Source: Bin87 sp965261925
GTDB taxonomy: Bacteria; Chloroflexota; Dehalococcoidia; Lucifugimonadales; UBA3495
Length of the DNA: 64,000 nt
Reading direction: 5' to 3'
Assembly (NCBI GenBank): GCA_965261925.1
Contig: OZ253486.1
Location: forward strand, 2,976,001-3,040,000
This document shows, in pieces, positions 48,169 to 57,844 of the stretch. The number at the start of each line of letters is the position of its first letter. Positions within the stretch are counted from its first letter, which is position 1. The position numbers and the translations under genes are program-made. The notes below the pieces were generated by a model. The model was not told where the DNA came from. It saw nothing but the letters and a program-made list of their open reading frames with translations, and ran no database searches.

Positions 48169-50460
48169 CTACTGGGCGGCAGCGTCCTGCATAGCCTCCA
48201 ACAGAACGGTGGGCGATACCGGCAACTTGTTCACCCGCACGCCGGTCGCGTGGTAGATCGCGTTGTGCAACGCGGCGAGAGGGGGAATGATCGGAGCCTC
48301 GCCGACGCCACGCAGCCCATAAGGATGGCGAGGGTTGGGAACCTCGACCACCACGGTGTCAATCATGGGCAGGTCCAACGCCGTCGGCATGCGATAGTCG
48401 AGGAAGCTGGAGTTGAGCATCCGACCGTCATCCGCGTAGGTATAGTCCTCGGTCAACGCCCAGCCCAACCCCTGAACGGTGCCGCCCTGCATCTGGCCCT
48501 CGACGTAGCTGGGATGCACGGAAGTCCCGGAGTCGATGAACGCCGTGCACCGCAGGATGTCCACCTTGCCGGTATCGGGATCAACCTCCACGTCGATGAT
48601 GTTGCCGGCGAAAACGGGCCCAACGCCGGTTGAGGTCGCCGACGCGGAGGCGGTCAGCGGGCCGCCGGTGCGCATCATGCGACCGGCAGCCTCGGCGATG
48701 GTCATACGTTCCTCGGTGCGCGTGCAGGTGAACACCCCGTCGGCGAACTCCACCTCGTTGGGCTCGACCTCCCAGACCAGCGCGCAACGCTGCGCCATCT
48801 GGTCGCGCAGATCCTCGGCGGCGGAGATGGCGGCCAGGCCGGTATCGAAGGCGATGCGGCTCCCGCCGGTGGAAGCGGTCCATCCCACGGTGTCGGTGTC
48901 CACCACCGTCGGCGCAATCTGGTCGACTTCGATACCCAGGGCCTCGGCGACCTGCATGGCCACCGCGGTACGCGTGCCGCCGATGTCCACCGAGCCGGTG
49001 ATCAGGTTCAGCGTACCGTCAGCGTTCACGTTGATGGTGGCTGACGATGCCTGTCCGGCTTGCCAGCGGAATCCGACCGCGACGCCGCGACCCCGGTTGG
49101 GCCCGTCCAGCGGCGCTTGGTTGTGGTCGCTGTTGACCATCGCCTCTTCCATTTCACGACAGCCGAACACCCGGTGCGGCACGCCGTTGGGCATTCGGTC
49201 GCCTTCCTGGACGGCGTTCCGGAGGCGCAACTCAATCGGGTCCATGCCCAGCAAATCGGCCAGTTCGTCCACCACCGCCTCCACAGCGAAGGCGACCTGG
49301 GGCTGGCCGGGAGCTCGGTATGCCTGGACCTTCTGCTTGTTGCAGACGACGTCCAGGCCGTCCACCAGCATGTGATCAATCTTGTAAGGACCGAACCCGG
49401 TCAGCGCGCCGCCGCCCACCGGCGAGCCGGGGTACGCACCCGCCTCGTAAATCATGTAGAGCTGTCCGGCAACCATGGTGCCGTCGTTCTTGACGCCCAT
49501 CTTGCAACGCATGAAGGTGGCCGAAGCGGGGCCGCTGCCGACGAACACCTCGGTACGGTCCATGGTCACCTTGACCGGCCGTCCGGCTTTGCGGGCCAGC
49601 GCGGCGGCAACCGGGTCGAGATACGTGATCCCCTTCGCGCCAAACCCGCCGCCGATTTCCATGGGGATCACTCGGACCTGCGACTCTGGCACGCCGATGA
49701 TGGCGGCGGTCTGGGCCCGGATATTGAACAGCCCCTGGGTGCTGGTCCAGACGGTCACGCGGCCGTCGGCCGACCACGTGGCGGTGGAAACGTGGGGCTC
49801 GATATAACCCTGGTGAACGGTCTGGGTTTCGAACTCGCGCTCGATCACAATGTCGGCTTCACTGAACCCTTGCTCAATGTCGCCGACCTTGTGCTGGATG
49901 TGGCCGGCCACGTTGCTCTTGACGCCGGTATCGTCGCCGCGGGCAAAACGCTCCTGCCGGAAGTAGGTGGTCATGTCGTCGTGGATCAGCGTGGCGTCTT
50001 CGGCCATCGCCTCGCGCCAGGTGAGCACCGTGGGCAGAACCTCGTAATCGACCTCCACCAGTAGCAGCGCTTCCTGGGCGATATGCCCGCTAGTCGCGCA
50101 AACGGCGGCCACCGCATGGCCGGCGTACAGAGCTTTGTCCTTCGCCATCAGGTTCTCGGCGATCATGCGAGCGTTGCCCTGCACTTCCGCGAAGTCCAGG
50201 AGCCGGTCGTCAATGATGGGAAAGTCCGCCGCAGTGACCACCGCGACCACGCCGGGCAGGGCCTCGGCTTTGCTGGTGTCGATACTGCGGATGCGCGCGT
50301 GGGAATGCGGGCTGCGCAACACCCGGGCGTATAACATGCCGGGCAGGTTGATGTCAGCGCCGTAGCGAGCGGCGCCGGTAACCTTGTCCACGCCGTCGTG
50401 GCGGACCGGACGGGTGCCGATGACGCGGTATTGTTGATTGGGCTTTGCTGTGGTGGTCAT
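48169..50460 (-). CDS. Xanthine dehydrogenase-family molybdopterin-binding subunit
   Basis: 763 residues, paralogue of 33103-35367 with the same opening (VIGTRPVRHDGVDKVTGAAR). Blocks: EIGGGFGAKGITYLDPVAAA, VQAYRAPGQPQVAFAVEAVV, and GLRGVGEAPIIPPLAALHNAI with the catalytic Glu. The loop AYRAPGQP excludes the form I CO dehydrogenase signature. FAD and iron-sulfur partners are absent from the surroundings. ATG 50460 with GGAGGAG upstream. Confidence 0.88.
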   Translation of the reverse strand: MTTTAKPNQQYRVIGTRPVRHDGVDKVTGAARYGADINLPGMLYARVLRSPHSHARIRSIDTSKAEALPGVVAVVTAADFPIIDDRLLDFAEVQGNARMIAENLMAKDKALYAGHAVAAVCATSGHIAQEALLLVEVDYEVLPTVLTWREAMAEDATLIHDDMTTYFRQERFARGDDTGVKSNVAGHIQHKVGDIEQGFSEADIVIEREFETQTVHQGYIEPHVSTATWSADGRVTVWTSTQGLFNIRAQTAAIIGVPESQVRVIPMEIGGGFGAKGITYLDPVAAALARKAGRPVKVTMDRTEVFVGSGPASATFMRCKMGVKNDGTMVAGQLYMIYEAGAYPGSPVGGGALTGFGPYKIDHMLVDGLDVVCNKQKVQAYRAPGQPQVAFAVEAVVDELADLLGMDPIELRLRNAVQEGDRMPNGVPHRVFGCREMEEAMVNSDHNQAPLDGPNRGRGVAVGFRWQAGQASSATINVNADGTLNLITGSVDIGGTRTAVAMQVAEALGIEVDQIAPTVVDTDTVGWTASTGGSRIAFDTGLAAISAAEDLRDQMAQRCALVWEVEPNEVEFADGVFTCTRTEERMTIAEAAGRMMRTGGPLTASASATSTGVGPVFAGNIIDVEVDPDTGKVDILRCTAFIDSGTSVHPSYVEGQMQGGTVQGLGWALTEDYTYADDGRMLNSSFLDYRMPTALDLPMIDTVVVEVPNPRHPYGLRGVGEAPIIPPLAALHNAIYHATGVRVNKLPVSPTVLLEAMQDAAAQ

Positions 50461-50574
50461 GGGACTCCTCCAGGGGATTGACAGTGAAGCGACGGGGAAC
50501 CGATGTCAGGTCGCGCCTGGGTCAGCGCGCTACCGAGGCGTTCTTATTGCCGCGGTTGTTAGTTGCCTCGGTTT

Positions 50575-51342
50575 CTATTGCCCAAGCAAATTGGGCAGGA
50601 AGTATTCGCGGGTGGGGTCATGGGGCATACCGGGCATGTCAATCGGCATGACGCCGTCACTCTCCAGGGCGGAGCGAACGATGCCCTTGTTAAAGGGGCT
50701 GATGTCGTCGTCTGCCATGAAATCGTTGACGGGCATCCAGAGGCATTCCTCGATCTCCGTTTCGCCCATCTTGATCTGCTGGGTCAGCGCTTTCAGGCGG
50801 CAGACGAAGTAGATGTCCGACTTGCCGTAACGGTATCCGTGCCAGTGGCGGAAGCAGGCCAGCGCCTGGAATTCAGCCTCGATTCCGGTCTCCTCCAAGA
50901 CCTCGCGGACGATGGAATCGACGATGTTCTCGCCAGGCTCCAGGGCTCCTCCGGGAAGCTTGTAGAAGGGAGGGCGATTGTCGATGCGGTAGCGTTCACA
51001 GACCACCAGCAATTCGTTCCGGTCGTTGACCACCACGCCTCCGGCCCCCACGTAGTGGGTCGCGTATGACGGGATGAACGAACCGGGTACGAGGGTCAGG
51101 GTCGCCGTAATACCGTCGCCGTCCGCGTGGTGGTAGCCAAATCCGCGCTGTACGGCGATGGGGACGTGTGAAGCCAATCCGATGGGGATGTCCACCCAGC
51201 CCACCTCGTAACCCGCGTCCCGCCACTCTGCTATGGAGGCGTCCAATCGCGTGGCGAATTCATCGGGATCGATTGGCAGTTCAGCGGTGTTGACCACCAC
51301 TCCACGGAACGGATTGGGCGTAGCGACTAGGGGCGAAACCAT
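50575..51342 (-). CDS. Nudix hydrolase with N-terminal pre-Nudix domain
   Basis: 255 residues. The Nudix box GGALEPGENIVDSIVREVLE continues ETG, fitting G-x5-E-x7-RE-x2-EExG. About 95 residues before it (VVVNTAELPIDPDEFATRLD onward) resemble the pre-Nudix domain of plant and NUDT6-like enzymes. It hydrolyses a nucleoside diphosphate linked to X; the substrate is unknown. ATG 51342 is chosen because GGAG lies 10 bases upstream; ATG 51357 is the alternative. Confidence 0.85.
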   Translation of the reverse strand: MVSPLVATPNPFRGVVVNTAELPIDPDEFATRLDASIAEWRDAGYEVGWVDIPIGLASHVPIAVQRGFGYHHADGDGITATLTLVPGSFIPSYATHYVGAGGVVVNDRNELLVVCERYRIDNRPPFYKLPGGALEPGENIVDSIVREVLEETGIEAEFQALACFRHWHGYRYGKSDIYFVCRLKALTQQIKMGETEIEECLWMPVNDFMADDDISPFNKGIVRSALESDGVMPIDMPGMPHDPTREYFLPNLLGQ

Positions 51343-51644
51343 GGGGCGACTCCGCACGAATCAGGTCATATCGGGCAACGGCGGAAGTATAGCATACGAC
51401 CGCCCGGCAGCCGTCCCAACGGTGTGAATGATTGAACAGAACGTTGAAAATTGACATCAATGATAGTAAACCATAAACTCCGTGAAGCTTTACTGGATGG
51501 GATATTTACTGAAGTGATCATCGTCGAATCTTGATATTATTGTTGTTGAGCATACTCTTTGATCTTCAGTATTTGAATGCGCGCCGTCAGGCGCAACGGC
51601 CGACACGCGTTCCCACGAAAGAATTCAAACACAGGAGTTCACGA
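51343..51644. other. AT-rich promoter region of the ABC importer
   Basis: About 300 bases, distinctly AT-richer than the rest of the window from 51420 to 51600. It holds the promoter described next. No gene or strong hairpin is evident. Confidence 0.55.
51451..51479 (+). promoter_or_regulatory. Promoter of the peptide-type ABC importer
   Basis: TTGACA (51451-51456), 17 bases, TAAACT (51474-51479): perfect -35 and a 4/6 -10. The leader to the ATG at 51645 would be about 160 bases. Confidence 0.65.
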
Positions 51645-53450
51645 ATGCAGCGTCGTTATGTTTTGTCGCCGATCTCGGTGATTGCCGCCTTGCTGGTCGT
51701 TTCAATGCTGGCTGCGATTGCGTGCGGCGGCGCCGAAGAGCCCGCGCCCACAGGCAGCCAGGCAGGCTCGTCCGACGCGGGAAGCCAACCCGTGCAGCAA
51801 CCCACCGCGGCCGAACCCGAAGCCACGCCCACACCGTTGCCGGCGTCGCTTCCCACCGAAGTGGTGGAAAACGCGGTGACGAAGGACGCCTATCCCGACG
51901 CGGAGTACGGAGGCATCCTGCGGCGCGGCGGGTATGGAGACCCTTCGCACTACGACCTGATGCAGGTTTCCAGCGTTTCCAACTCCTTCAAGCAGATGAT
52001 GCTGTTAAATGGTTTGCTGCGCTACAACCCCCTGGATGCCGGCAAGACCATCATCGCCGACTTGGCGACCACGTGGGAAGTTTCCGACGACGGGTCGGTT
52101 TGGACCTTCCCCCTGCGGGAAGGCGTCATGTTCCACGACGGCACGATCATGAACGCCGACGACGTGGCCGCGTCTTGGACCCGCGTCCTGGATCCTCCGG
52201 CCGGCGTGGTGAGCGCCCGCAAGGGTCTCTACGACCCGTTCGGCCCGTCAGTGGACGTGGTTGACCCTCAGACGGTACAGTTCACGTTCAGCAAGGTCCC
52301 GCCGTTGAACTACGGGCTGAATGCCTTCGCCCTGGAGTGGCACGGCGTTTTCCCGAAGTCCTTCCTTGAGGCGAACAGCTACGACCTCAAGCTCAACGGC
52401 CAAAACGCCCCCGGCACCGGAGCTTTCCGGTTCCTGGACCACCAGGAAGGCGAGGTCTGGAAGAACGAGCGGTTCCCGGACTATTGGAACGAGGGACTGC
52501 CGTACCTTGATGAGGTCTGGACCTTCCCGCTGGGATCCCCCACCAACCGCTCGGCGGCGTCGCTGGCCGGCAACGTCGACTTCGCCCAGACCGTGGACCC
52601 GGCGGCATACGAGCTGATGCAGAACGACGACAGATTCAGCGGACAGTTCGTGGGTCAGCCTTTCTCGTCCTACTCCTACTCCGCCATCTGGTTCAACACG
52701 GACCGCGAGCCCTGGAACGACCCCCGGGTGCGGCGGGCGATGTGGCTCGCGATTGACCGCGACGCCCTGCACGAAGTCGGCGGCGAATGGTTTTTTGGCT
52801 ACAAGGGCGGCACCGGCTGGACCTTCCCCGAGCAGGCTTTCCAACTACCGCAGGATGAAGTTGACGCGCGCCTGATCTTCGACCGCCCGGCGGCCGAAGC
52901 CGAAGCCAAGCGGCTGATGGAAGAGGCGGGATACGCTGACGGCATCCAGAACGTCGACCTGCTCTGGCGCGCCGGTCCCTTCCGGGAAGCGGCCGCCCAG
53001 GTTGCCCAGCTCGAGTTCCAGCGGATCCTGGGGATCAAGTCCGAACTGCGCGCCGCGCCCTTCGCCGTGTGGTTCGAAGAATTGGCCAACCGCAACTTCG
53101 ATGTCACCGTTGGGGCCATCGCCGCGCCCTTCATCGACCCGTCGGCCTACCTCAACAGCTGGTACCGGTGCGGCGGCGGTGAGAACCATTCCAACTATTG
53201 CAACGCAGAATTCGACGCCATCATGGACCAGGTGGACGTGGAGCCTGATGCCGACAAGCGGTACGAACTGGTGCAGCAAGCGGCGCGTATCCTGGACAAC
53301 GACCCGCCGACCGTCGAGTTCTGGTACAACCGGACCCTCGCCGCGTGGCGCACGTGCGTCCACGGCATCGAGGGGAAGAACGGCGCCCTCGTCCACAACC
53401 TGGACCGCATGGACACGGTCTGGCTGGACGGCGAGTGCCAGGCCCAGTAA
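51645..53450 (+). CDS. ABC transporter substrate-binding lipoprotein (family 5)
   Basis: 601 residues, DppA/OppA-type periplasmic binding protein. Signal with lipobox SMLAAIACGG (lipid on C27), then a Pro/Thr/Ala linker, then the family 5 fold: ADLATTWEVSDDGSVWTFPL, REGVMFHDGTIMNADDVAAS, GTGAFRFLDHQEGE, DPRVRRAMWLAIDRDALHEV. It should bind peptides or other oligomers; the ligand is not predictable. Two permease genes follow, but no ATPase genes are seen. ATG 51645 with AGGAG. Confidence 0.9.
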   Translation: MQRRYVLSPISVIAALLVVSMLAAIACGGAEEPAPTGSQAGSSDAGSQPVQQPTAAEPEATPTPLPASLPTEVVENAVTKDAYPDAEYGGILRRGGYGDPSHYDLMQVSSVSNSFKQMMLLNGLLRYNPLDAGKTIIADLATTWEVSDDGSVWTFPLREGVMFHDGTIMNADDVAASWTRVLDPPAGVVSARKGLYDPFGPSVDVVDPQTVQFTFSKVPPLNYGLNAFALEWHGVFPKSFLEANSYDLKLNGQNAPGTGAFRFLDHQEGEVWKNERFPDYWNEGLPYLDEVWTFPLGSPTNRSAASLAGNVDFAQTVDPAAYELMQNDDRFSGQFVGQPFSSYSYSAIWFNTDREPWNDPRVRRAMWLAIDRDALHEVGGEWFFGYKGGTGWTFPEQAFQLPQDEVDARLIFDRPAAEAEAKRLMEEAGYADGIQNVDLLWRAGPFREAAAQVAQLEFQRILGIKSELRAAPFAVWFEELANRNFDVTVGAIAAPFIDPSAYLNSWYRCGGGENHSNYCNAEFDAIMDQVDVEPDADKRYELVQQAARILDNDPPTVEFWYNRTLAAWRTCVHGIEGKNGALVHNLDRMDTVWLDGECQAQ

Positions 53451-53547
53451 CCCAGGAACCCCTTGTCCCGCCGGGGCGGCATGACACCCGCCCCGGCAGC
53501 CTCTGGAAGCAGATCCAGCCCCCGGCACGTCTCGAAGGCCAAAGTCG

Positions 53548-54504
53548 ATGCACAAGTACATCCTTCGCCGAGTGTTGTTGGCCATCCCCGCGTTGATCGG
53601 GCTGACCATCATCATCTTCCTCGTGATGCGCATCCTGCCCGGCGACGTTCTCACGGTAATGTTCGGTGAGGAAGGTACGCTACAACTGAGCGAGGAAGAC
53701 CGGACCCGCATCATCGCGAGCCTGGGCCTCGACAAACCGATCCACATGCAGTACGTGGACTGGCTTCAGGACATCGTCACGCTGAAGCTGGGCCAGTCGT
53801 TCTGGCGGTCCAGTTCGGTCATGGACCTGATAAAGAGTCGCGGTCCGATCACCCTGGAGATCGCGATCGTCTCGGTGTTATTGTCGTGGGTGATCGGGTT
53901 GCCCGTTGGAATCATCGCGGCGATGAAACGGAACAGCGCCGCGGACTACGCCGGGCGCTTCTTTTCCATCCTGTTCCTGGCGATACCCAACTTCTGGTTG
54001 GGCACGTTGATCGTTCTGGCGCTCGTGTTAACGTTCCAGTGGAAAGCTCCGCTGCAGGTGATCAATATCTGGGAGAATCCCTGGCAAAACTTCCAGATCA
54101 TCTGGGGTCCGGCGCTGGTGCTGGGCATCGGCCAAGCCGCCTATGTCTCTCGCATGGCCAGGTCCGCCCTCCTAGAGACCATCCACGAAGACTACATTCG
54201 GACGGCCCGAGCCAAGGGGCTGGCCGAGCGGATGGTTATCGCCCGGCACGCCCTCCGCAACGCCATCATGCCGGTGATCACGCTGTCGGGCGTGTTGCTC
54301 GGTTTTCTGATCGGCGGATCCGTGGCGGTCGAGCAGGCTTTCGGAGTTCCCGGCCTGGGCCGAACCCTGGTGTTCGCGTTCCTGGAACGGGACTACGTTG
54401 TCATCCAGAACCTGGTTCTGCTCTACGGGATCATATTCGTGGTTACCAACCTGTTGGTGGACATCTCTTACGCCTGGATTGACCCGCGCATCCGTTACAG
54501 CTGA
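53548..54504 (+). CDS. ABC transporter permease, DppB type
   Basis: 318 residues, six membrane helices. N-terminal KYILRRVLLAIPALIGLTII and the EAA loop DYIRTARAKGLAERMVIARH with ALRNAIMPVITL are diagnostic of the DppB/OppB family. It forms the channel with the next gene product and receives ligand from the 51645 lipoprotein. ATG 53548. Confidence 0.93.
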   Translation: MHKYILRRVLLAIPALIGLTIIIFLVMRILPGDVLTVMFGEEGTLQLSEEDRTRIIASLGLDKPIHMQYVDWLQDIVTLKLGQSFWRSSSVMDLIKSRGPITLEIAIVSVLLSWVIGLPVGIIAAMKRNSAADYAGRFFSILFLAIPNFWLGTLIVLALVLTFQWKAPLQVINIWENPWQNFQIIWGPALVLGIGQAAYVSRMARSALLETIHEDYIRTARAKGLAERMVIARHALRNAIMPVITLSGVLLGFLIGGSVAVEQAFGVPGLGRTLVFAFLERDYVVIQNLVLLYGIIFVVTNLLVDISYAWIDPRIRYS

Positions 54505-54531
54505 TCCCGAAGCACGCTCAGGAGCATATTC

Positions 54532-55455
54532 GTGGCACAGGCAGACCAATCAACCTCCGCATCTACCGGAGCAGCACTCGGCCAGCAGGCCGAGCCTCGC
54601 CGTGAAGGCTGGCTGACGCGCATAGTCCATTTTTCCCAACGCAACCCCGTCGGAGCGATCAGCGGCGTCCTGATTATCGTCATCCTCTCGGTCGCCCTAT
54701 TCGCTCCCGTCGTCGCCACCCATGACCCCATATTGGACGCCGATTTCGGTTCATTGCGGGAGGCTCCCACCGCCGACCACTGGATGGGGACCGATGACAT
54801 TGGACGGGATCTGTATAGCCGAATCATCCACGGGGCCCGTGTTTCGCTGTTCGTAGCCTTCGTGGCCGTTATGGTCGGCGACATCCTGGGCGCGGCCTGG
54901 GGTGTCGCAACCGGGTACATCGGGGGCAGATTCGACATGTACAGCCAGCGGTTCCTTGAGCTGCTGATGTCGTTCCCGACCTTGATCCTCGCAATGCTGC
55001 TGGTGCTGGCGATGGGGGCCGGCGTGTGGACAGTGATCGTGGCAATCAGCGTCACGCGCGTTCCGTTATCGGTGAGGGTGGTGCGCTCCGTGACCCTGAG
55101 CGTGAAAGAAAACGCCTATGTCGACGCGGCCCAAGCCATCGGGGCATCGGGTGCTCGGGTGATGGTGCGACACATCGCTCCCCAGTGTGTGGCTCCGTGG
55201 CTGGTGTTGGCCACCGCACACCTCGGTTCGGTCATCATCCTCGAGGCGTCCCTCGGTTTCCTGGGAGTGGGCGTGCCTTTGCCCACCGCCACCTGGGGCA
55301 ACATGCTCGGCGGCACCGTGTCAGCCGGCCTGTTCCCCCGCTGGTGGATGGTAATGTTCCCCGGGTTGGCCATCACCATCACGGTGCTGGCGTTCAACCT
55401 GTTCGGCGACTCCATCCGCGACGTCTTGGATCCCAAACTGCGCGGACGAACCTAA
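54532..55455 (+). CDS. ABC transporter permease, DppC type
   Basis: 307 residues from GTG 54532 with AGGAG upstream. DppC/OppC marks: the N-terminal helix RNPVGAISGVLIIVILSVAL, HWMGTDDIGRDLYSRIIHGA, and the EAA region AYVDAAQAIGASGARVMVRH. ATP-binding genes (DppD/DppF type) do not follow; the next gene is a beta-propeller, so ATPases must be supplied from elsewhere. Confidence 0.93.
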   Translation: MAQADQSTSASTGAALGQQAEPRREGWLTRIVHFSQRNPVGAISGVLIIVILSVALFAPVVATHDPILDADFGSLREAPTADHWMGTDDIGRDLYSRIIHGARVSLFVAFVAVMVGDILGAAWGVATGYIGGRFDMYSQRFLELLMSFPTLILAMLLVLAMGAGVWTVIVAISVTRVPLSVRVVRSVTLSVKENAYVDAAQAIGASGARVMVRHIAPQCVAPWLVLATAHLGSVIILEASLGFLGVGVPLPTATWGNMLGGTVSAGLFPRWWMVMFPGLAITITVLAFNLFGDSIRDVLDPKLRGRT

Positions 55456-55486
55456 CCGCCACCAGGTTACAGAGATAGCGCGCGCG

Positions 55487-56800
55487 GTGCGTCGGCCAAT
55501 GCGGCCCTACGAAACCGTCAGCCGACGAGTCTGGCGGTTTCGTGATGTCCGGATATGGCTGGTCATCGGGCTGATTGTTCTGGCCCTCCTGGCACTGTGG
55601 GTGGTTCAAGCATTTCAGCTGACACCGCTGCTCGCGCCGCCGTCCCAGGCGATTTCCTCGCAAAGCTCGTCAGCACAGCCTCACGATTGGGCCTCGGTGC
55701 GGAGGGACACGGGCGGCACGGCATGGTCGCCGGGCTCGGCCACAGCTCCGCCGTTCTCCGTTCGGTGGGAGATTGCCACTCCGGGCACGGTCCTGGGCAC
55801 TCCAGCGGTGTCGGGAGGCCGGTTGTTCTTCGCCACCGACGACGGCCTCGCGATCTCCGCGGATGCCGAAAGCAGCGAAACTCTCTGGACGTACGACCTC
55901 GGTTCGCCCTCGGACAGCGCGCCGGCGGTCGCGGGGGATCTCGTGTTTCTGGGTACGAGGGACCATCGCGTCCTGGCGCTGGACCGAGACACCGGTGCAC
56001 TGCGCTGGCAGCACGATCTGGGAAACATCGTGCTTGGCTCGCCCATCGTGGTAGACGGAACGGTGTACATCGGGTCGACCAACGGGGCGTTGGAAGCGCT
56101 GGACGCGAGCAACGGGCAATTCCGATGGTCTGCTGACGCCAACGGCTGGGTGGTCGGCCACCCGGCGTCGGATGGCGCGGTGGTGGCCGCCACGTCCCTG
56201 GGAGAGCGCTTCATAACGGTGGATCCCGACACCGGACGCCGCCGCCTGGTTTTCTACTCCGGAACCCCGGTGGCGGGAGGGCCCGTTATCGCCGATGGCC
56301 GCGCCTACTTCGTTACCAATCGCGGCGCGGTCTGGGCGGTGGACCCTGAGGCCGTGAGCTGGCCGTTCAGCCGATTTGCCTACGTGGCCAAGATCAACTT
56401 TTTCGCCTGGCGTCTGCGATCCGACCCGCCGCGGCAGACCGGCACCCTGTGGGTAGGCTCGGCGCGCGGAAAGGTCAAATACAGCCCTGCCTATGCCAGC
56501 GGAAACCTGTTCGTGGTCAATGAAGCATCCCGGGTGACGGCATTCGACGGCTCGTCGGGATCGGTGGTTTGGGCAGCACAAATGGACGCCGAGGTGGTCG
56601 CGGAACCGTTGGTGTCGGGTGATACGTTGGTGCTCGGCACCGCCGACGGCCAGCTCCACGGTTGGAACGCCGGCACCGGCGCGGCACTGTGGCTGCATGA
56701 CATGGGCGACTACCCGCTGTCCGCCGCGCCATCGGTGTCCGGCCGGACGCTGTATCTACCCACGACGGACGGCAGGCTCGTGGCACTGGAGGGCCGATGA
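55487..56800 (+). CDS. Membrane-anchored PQQ-type beta-propeller protein
   Basis: 437 residues (GTG 55487; ATG 55499 is also possible). One membrane helix (about 23-45, IWLVIGLIVLALLALWVV) anchors an extracytoplasmic propeller with repeats of the PQQ/BamB type: GTRDHRVLALDRDTGALRWQ, GSTNGALEALDASNGQFRW, GTADGQLHGWNAGTGAALWL and others, at about 40-residue intervals. No PQQ-dehydrogenase catalytic features are visible, so a binding or scaffold role is more likely. It follows the importer by 31 bases. Confidence 0.8.
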   Translation: MRRPMRPYETVSRRVWRFRDVRIWLVIGLIVLALLALWVVQAFQLTPLLAPPSQAISSQSSSAQPHDWASVRRDTGGTAWSPGSATAPPFSVRWEIATPGTVLGTPAVSGGRLFFATDDGLAISADAESSETLWTYDLGSPSDSAPAVAGDLVFLGTRDHRVLALDRDTGALRWQHDLGNIVLGSPIVVDGTVYIGSTNGALEALDASNGQFRWSADANGWVVGHPASDGAVVAATSLGERFITVDPDTGRRRLVFYSGTPVAGGPVIADGRAYFVTNRGAVWAVDPEAVSWPFSRFAYVAKINFFAWRLRSDPPRQTGTLWVGSARGKVKYSPAYASGNLFVVNEASRVTAFDGSSGSVVWAAQMDAEVVAEPLVSGDTLVLGTADGQLHGWNAGTGAALWLHDMGDYPLSAAPSVSGRTLYLPTTDGRLVALEGR

Positions 56801-56911
56801 AGCCGGCGCGGCCAGCGCGACTACGGCGGCCCATCCTCGGTTGACGGTCGATTCTCCCGTGCCTATACTCGCCGCACATTCCGAGAGACAGCCGGGAGCG
56901 CACGATCCGAG

Positions 56912-57751
56912 ATGACACAAACAACGCCCCACCAACGCGATCTGGCCGGAGAATCCTGGGACCCGGGCCAGTATCTGAAATTCGCCGATCACCGCCTCCG
57001 TCCCGCCCTGGACCTGATGGGGCGCATCCCGTTGGAGAATCCCCGGGTGATCTACGACCTGGGTTGCGGCAGCGGCAACGTGACACGATTGCTCGCCGAC
57101 CGCTGGCACGACGCCAACGTCATTGGAATGGACAATTCCCCGGAGATGCTGGCCCAGGCTGCGGCGTCCGGTGACGGCATGGTACCGGGGCGGGTGCGGT
57201 GGGAAGAGGGAGATCTCGCCGGCTGGCGTCCGGCACAAACCCCGTCGGTGTTCTTCTCCAACGCCGTTATCCAGTGGGTACCCGACCATCACGAGTTGGT
57301 GCCGCGCCTGTGGAATACGTTGCCGCCGGGCGGTTGCCTGGCGATCCAGGCTCCCCTGAGCTGGGACATGCGGTCGCACCAGATCATGCGGGAAACCCTG
57401 GCAAACGGCGGCGCGGGCGGGCAACCTGTTGGCTCCGCCGAACTGCGCTCCGCAGTCGGCAACCGGTGGGTCCAGGATCCCGACTTCTACTATGATCTGC
57501 TGGCTCCCGAAGCGGGACACCTGGATGTCTGGACCACGGAATACCAGCACGTACTGACCGGCGATGACGCCGTGCTCGAATGGGTCACCGGCACGGGGCT
57601 CCGCCCAATCCTCAATGGCCTCGAAGACGGGGAGCGGGAATCCTACCTGGAAGAATACCGGAGTCGGTTGAACCTTGAATATCCGAAACGGCCGGACGGA
57701 GTCACCCTGTATCCATTCCGGCGGCTGTTTTTCGTCGCCGTCCGCCGGTGA
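56912..57751 (+). CDS. Trans-aconitate methyltransferase-like protein
   Basis: 279 residues, class I SAM methyltransferase close to Tam, which methylates trans-aconitate. ESWDPGQYLKFADHRLRPAL is the Tam-type N-terminus. SAM motif I is VIYDLGCGSGNVTRLLADRW, then VIGMDNSPEMLAQA and FFSNAVIQWVPDH. ATG 56912. The preceding 110 bases hold no gene. Confidence 0.85.
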   Translation: MTQTTPHQRDLAGESWDPGQYLKFADHRLRPALDLMGRIPLENPRVIYDLGCGSGNVTRLLADRWHDANVIGMDNSPEMLAQAAASGDGMVPGRVRWEEGDLAGWRPAQTPSVFFSNAVIQWVPDHHELVPRLWNTLPPGGCLAIQAPLSWDMRSHQIMRETLANGGAGGQPVGSAELRSAVGNRWVQDPDFYYDLLAPEAGHLDVWTTEYQHVLTGDDAVLEWVTGTGLRPILNGLEDGERESYLEEYRSRLNLEYPKRPDGVTLYPFRRLFFVAVRR

Positions 57752-57844
57752 CCTGTCGGCGTCGTCGGTCGAGACGATCCCGGTCGCCGACTGCCATAAC
57801 AGTTCCAAATCAGTTTTGACGATCACGCATCTGGAGGTGCAGAC

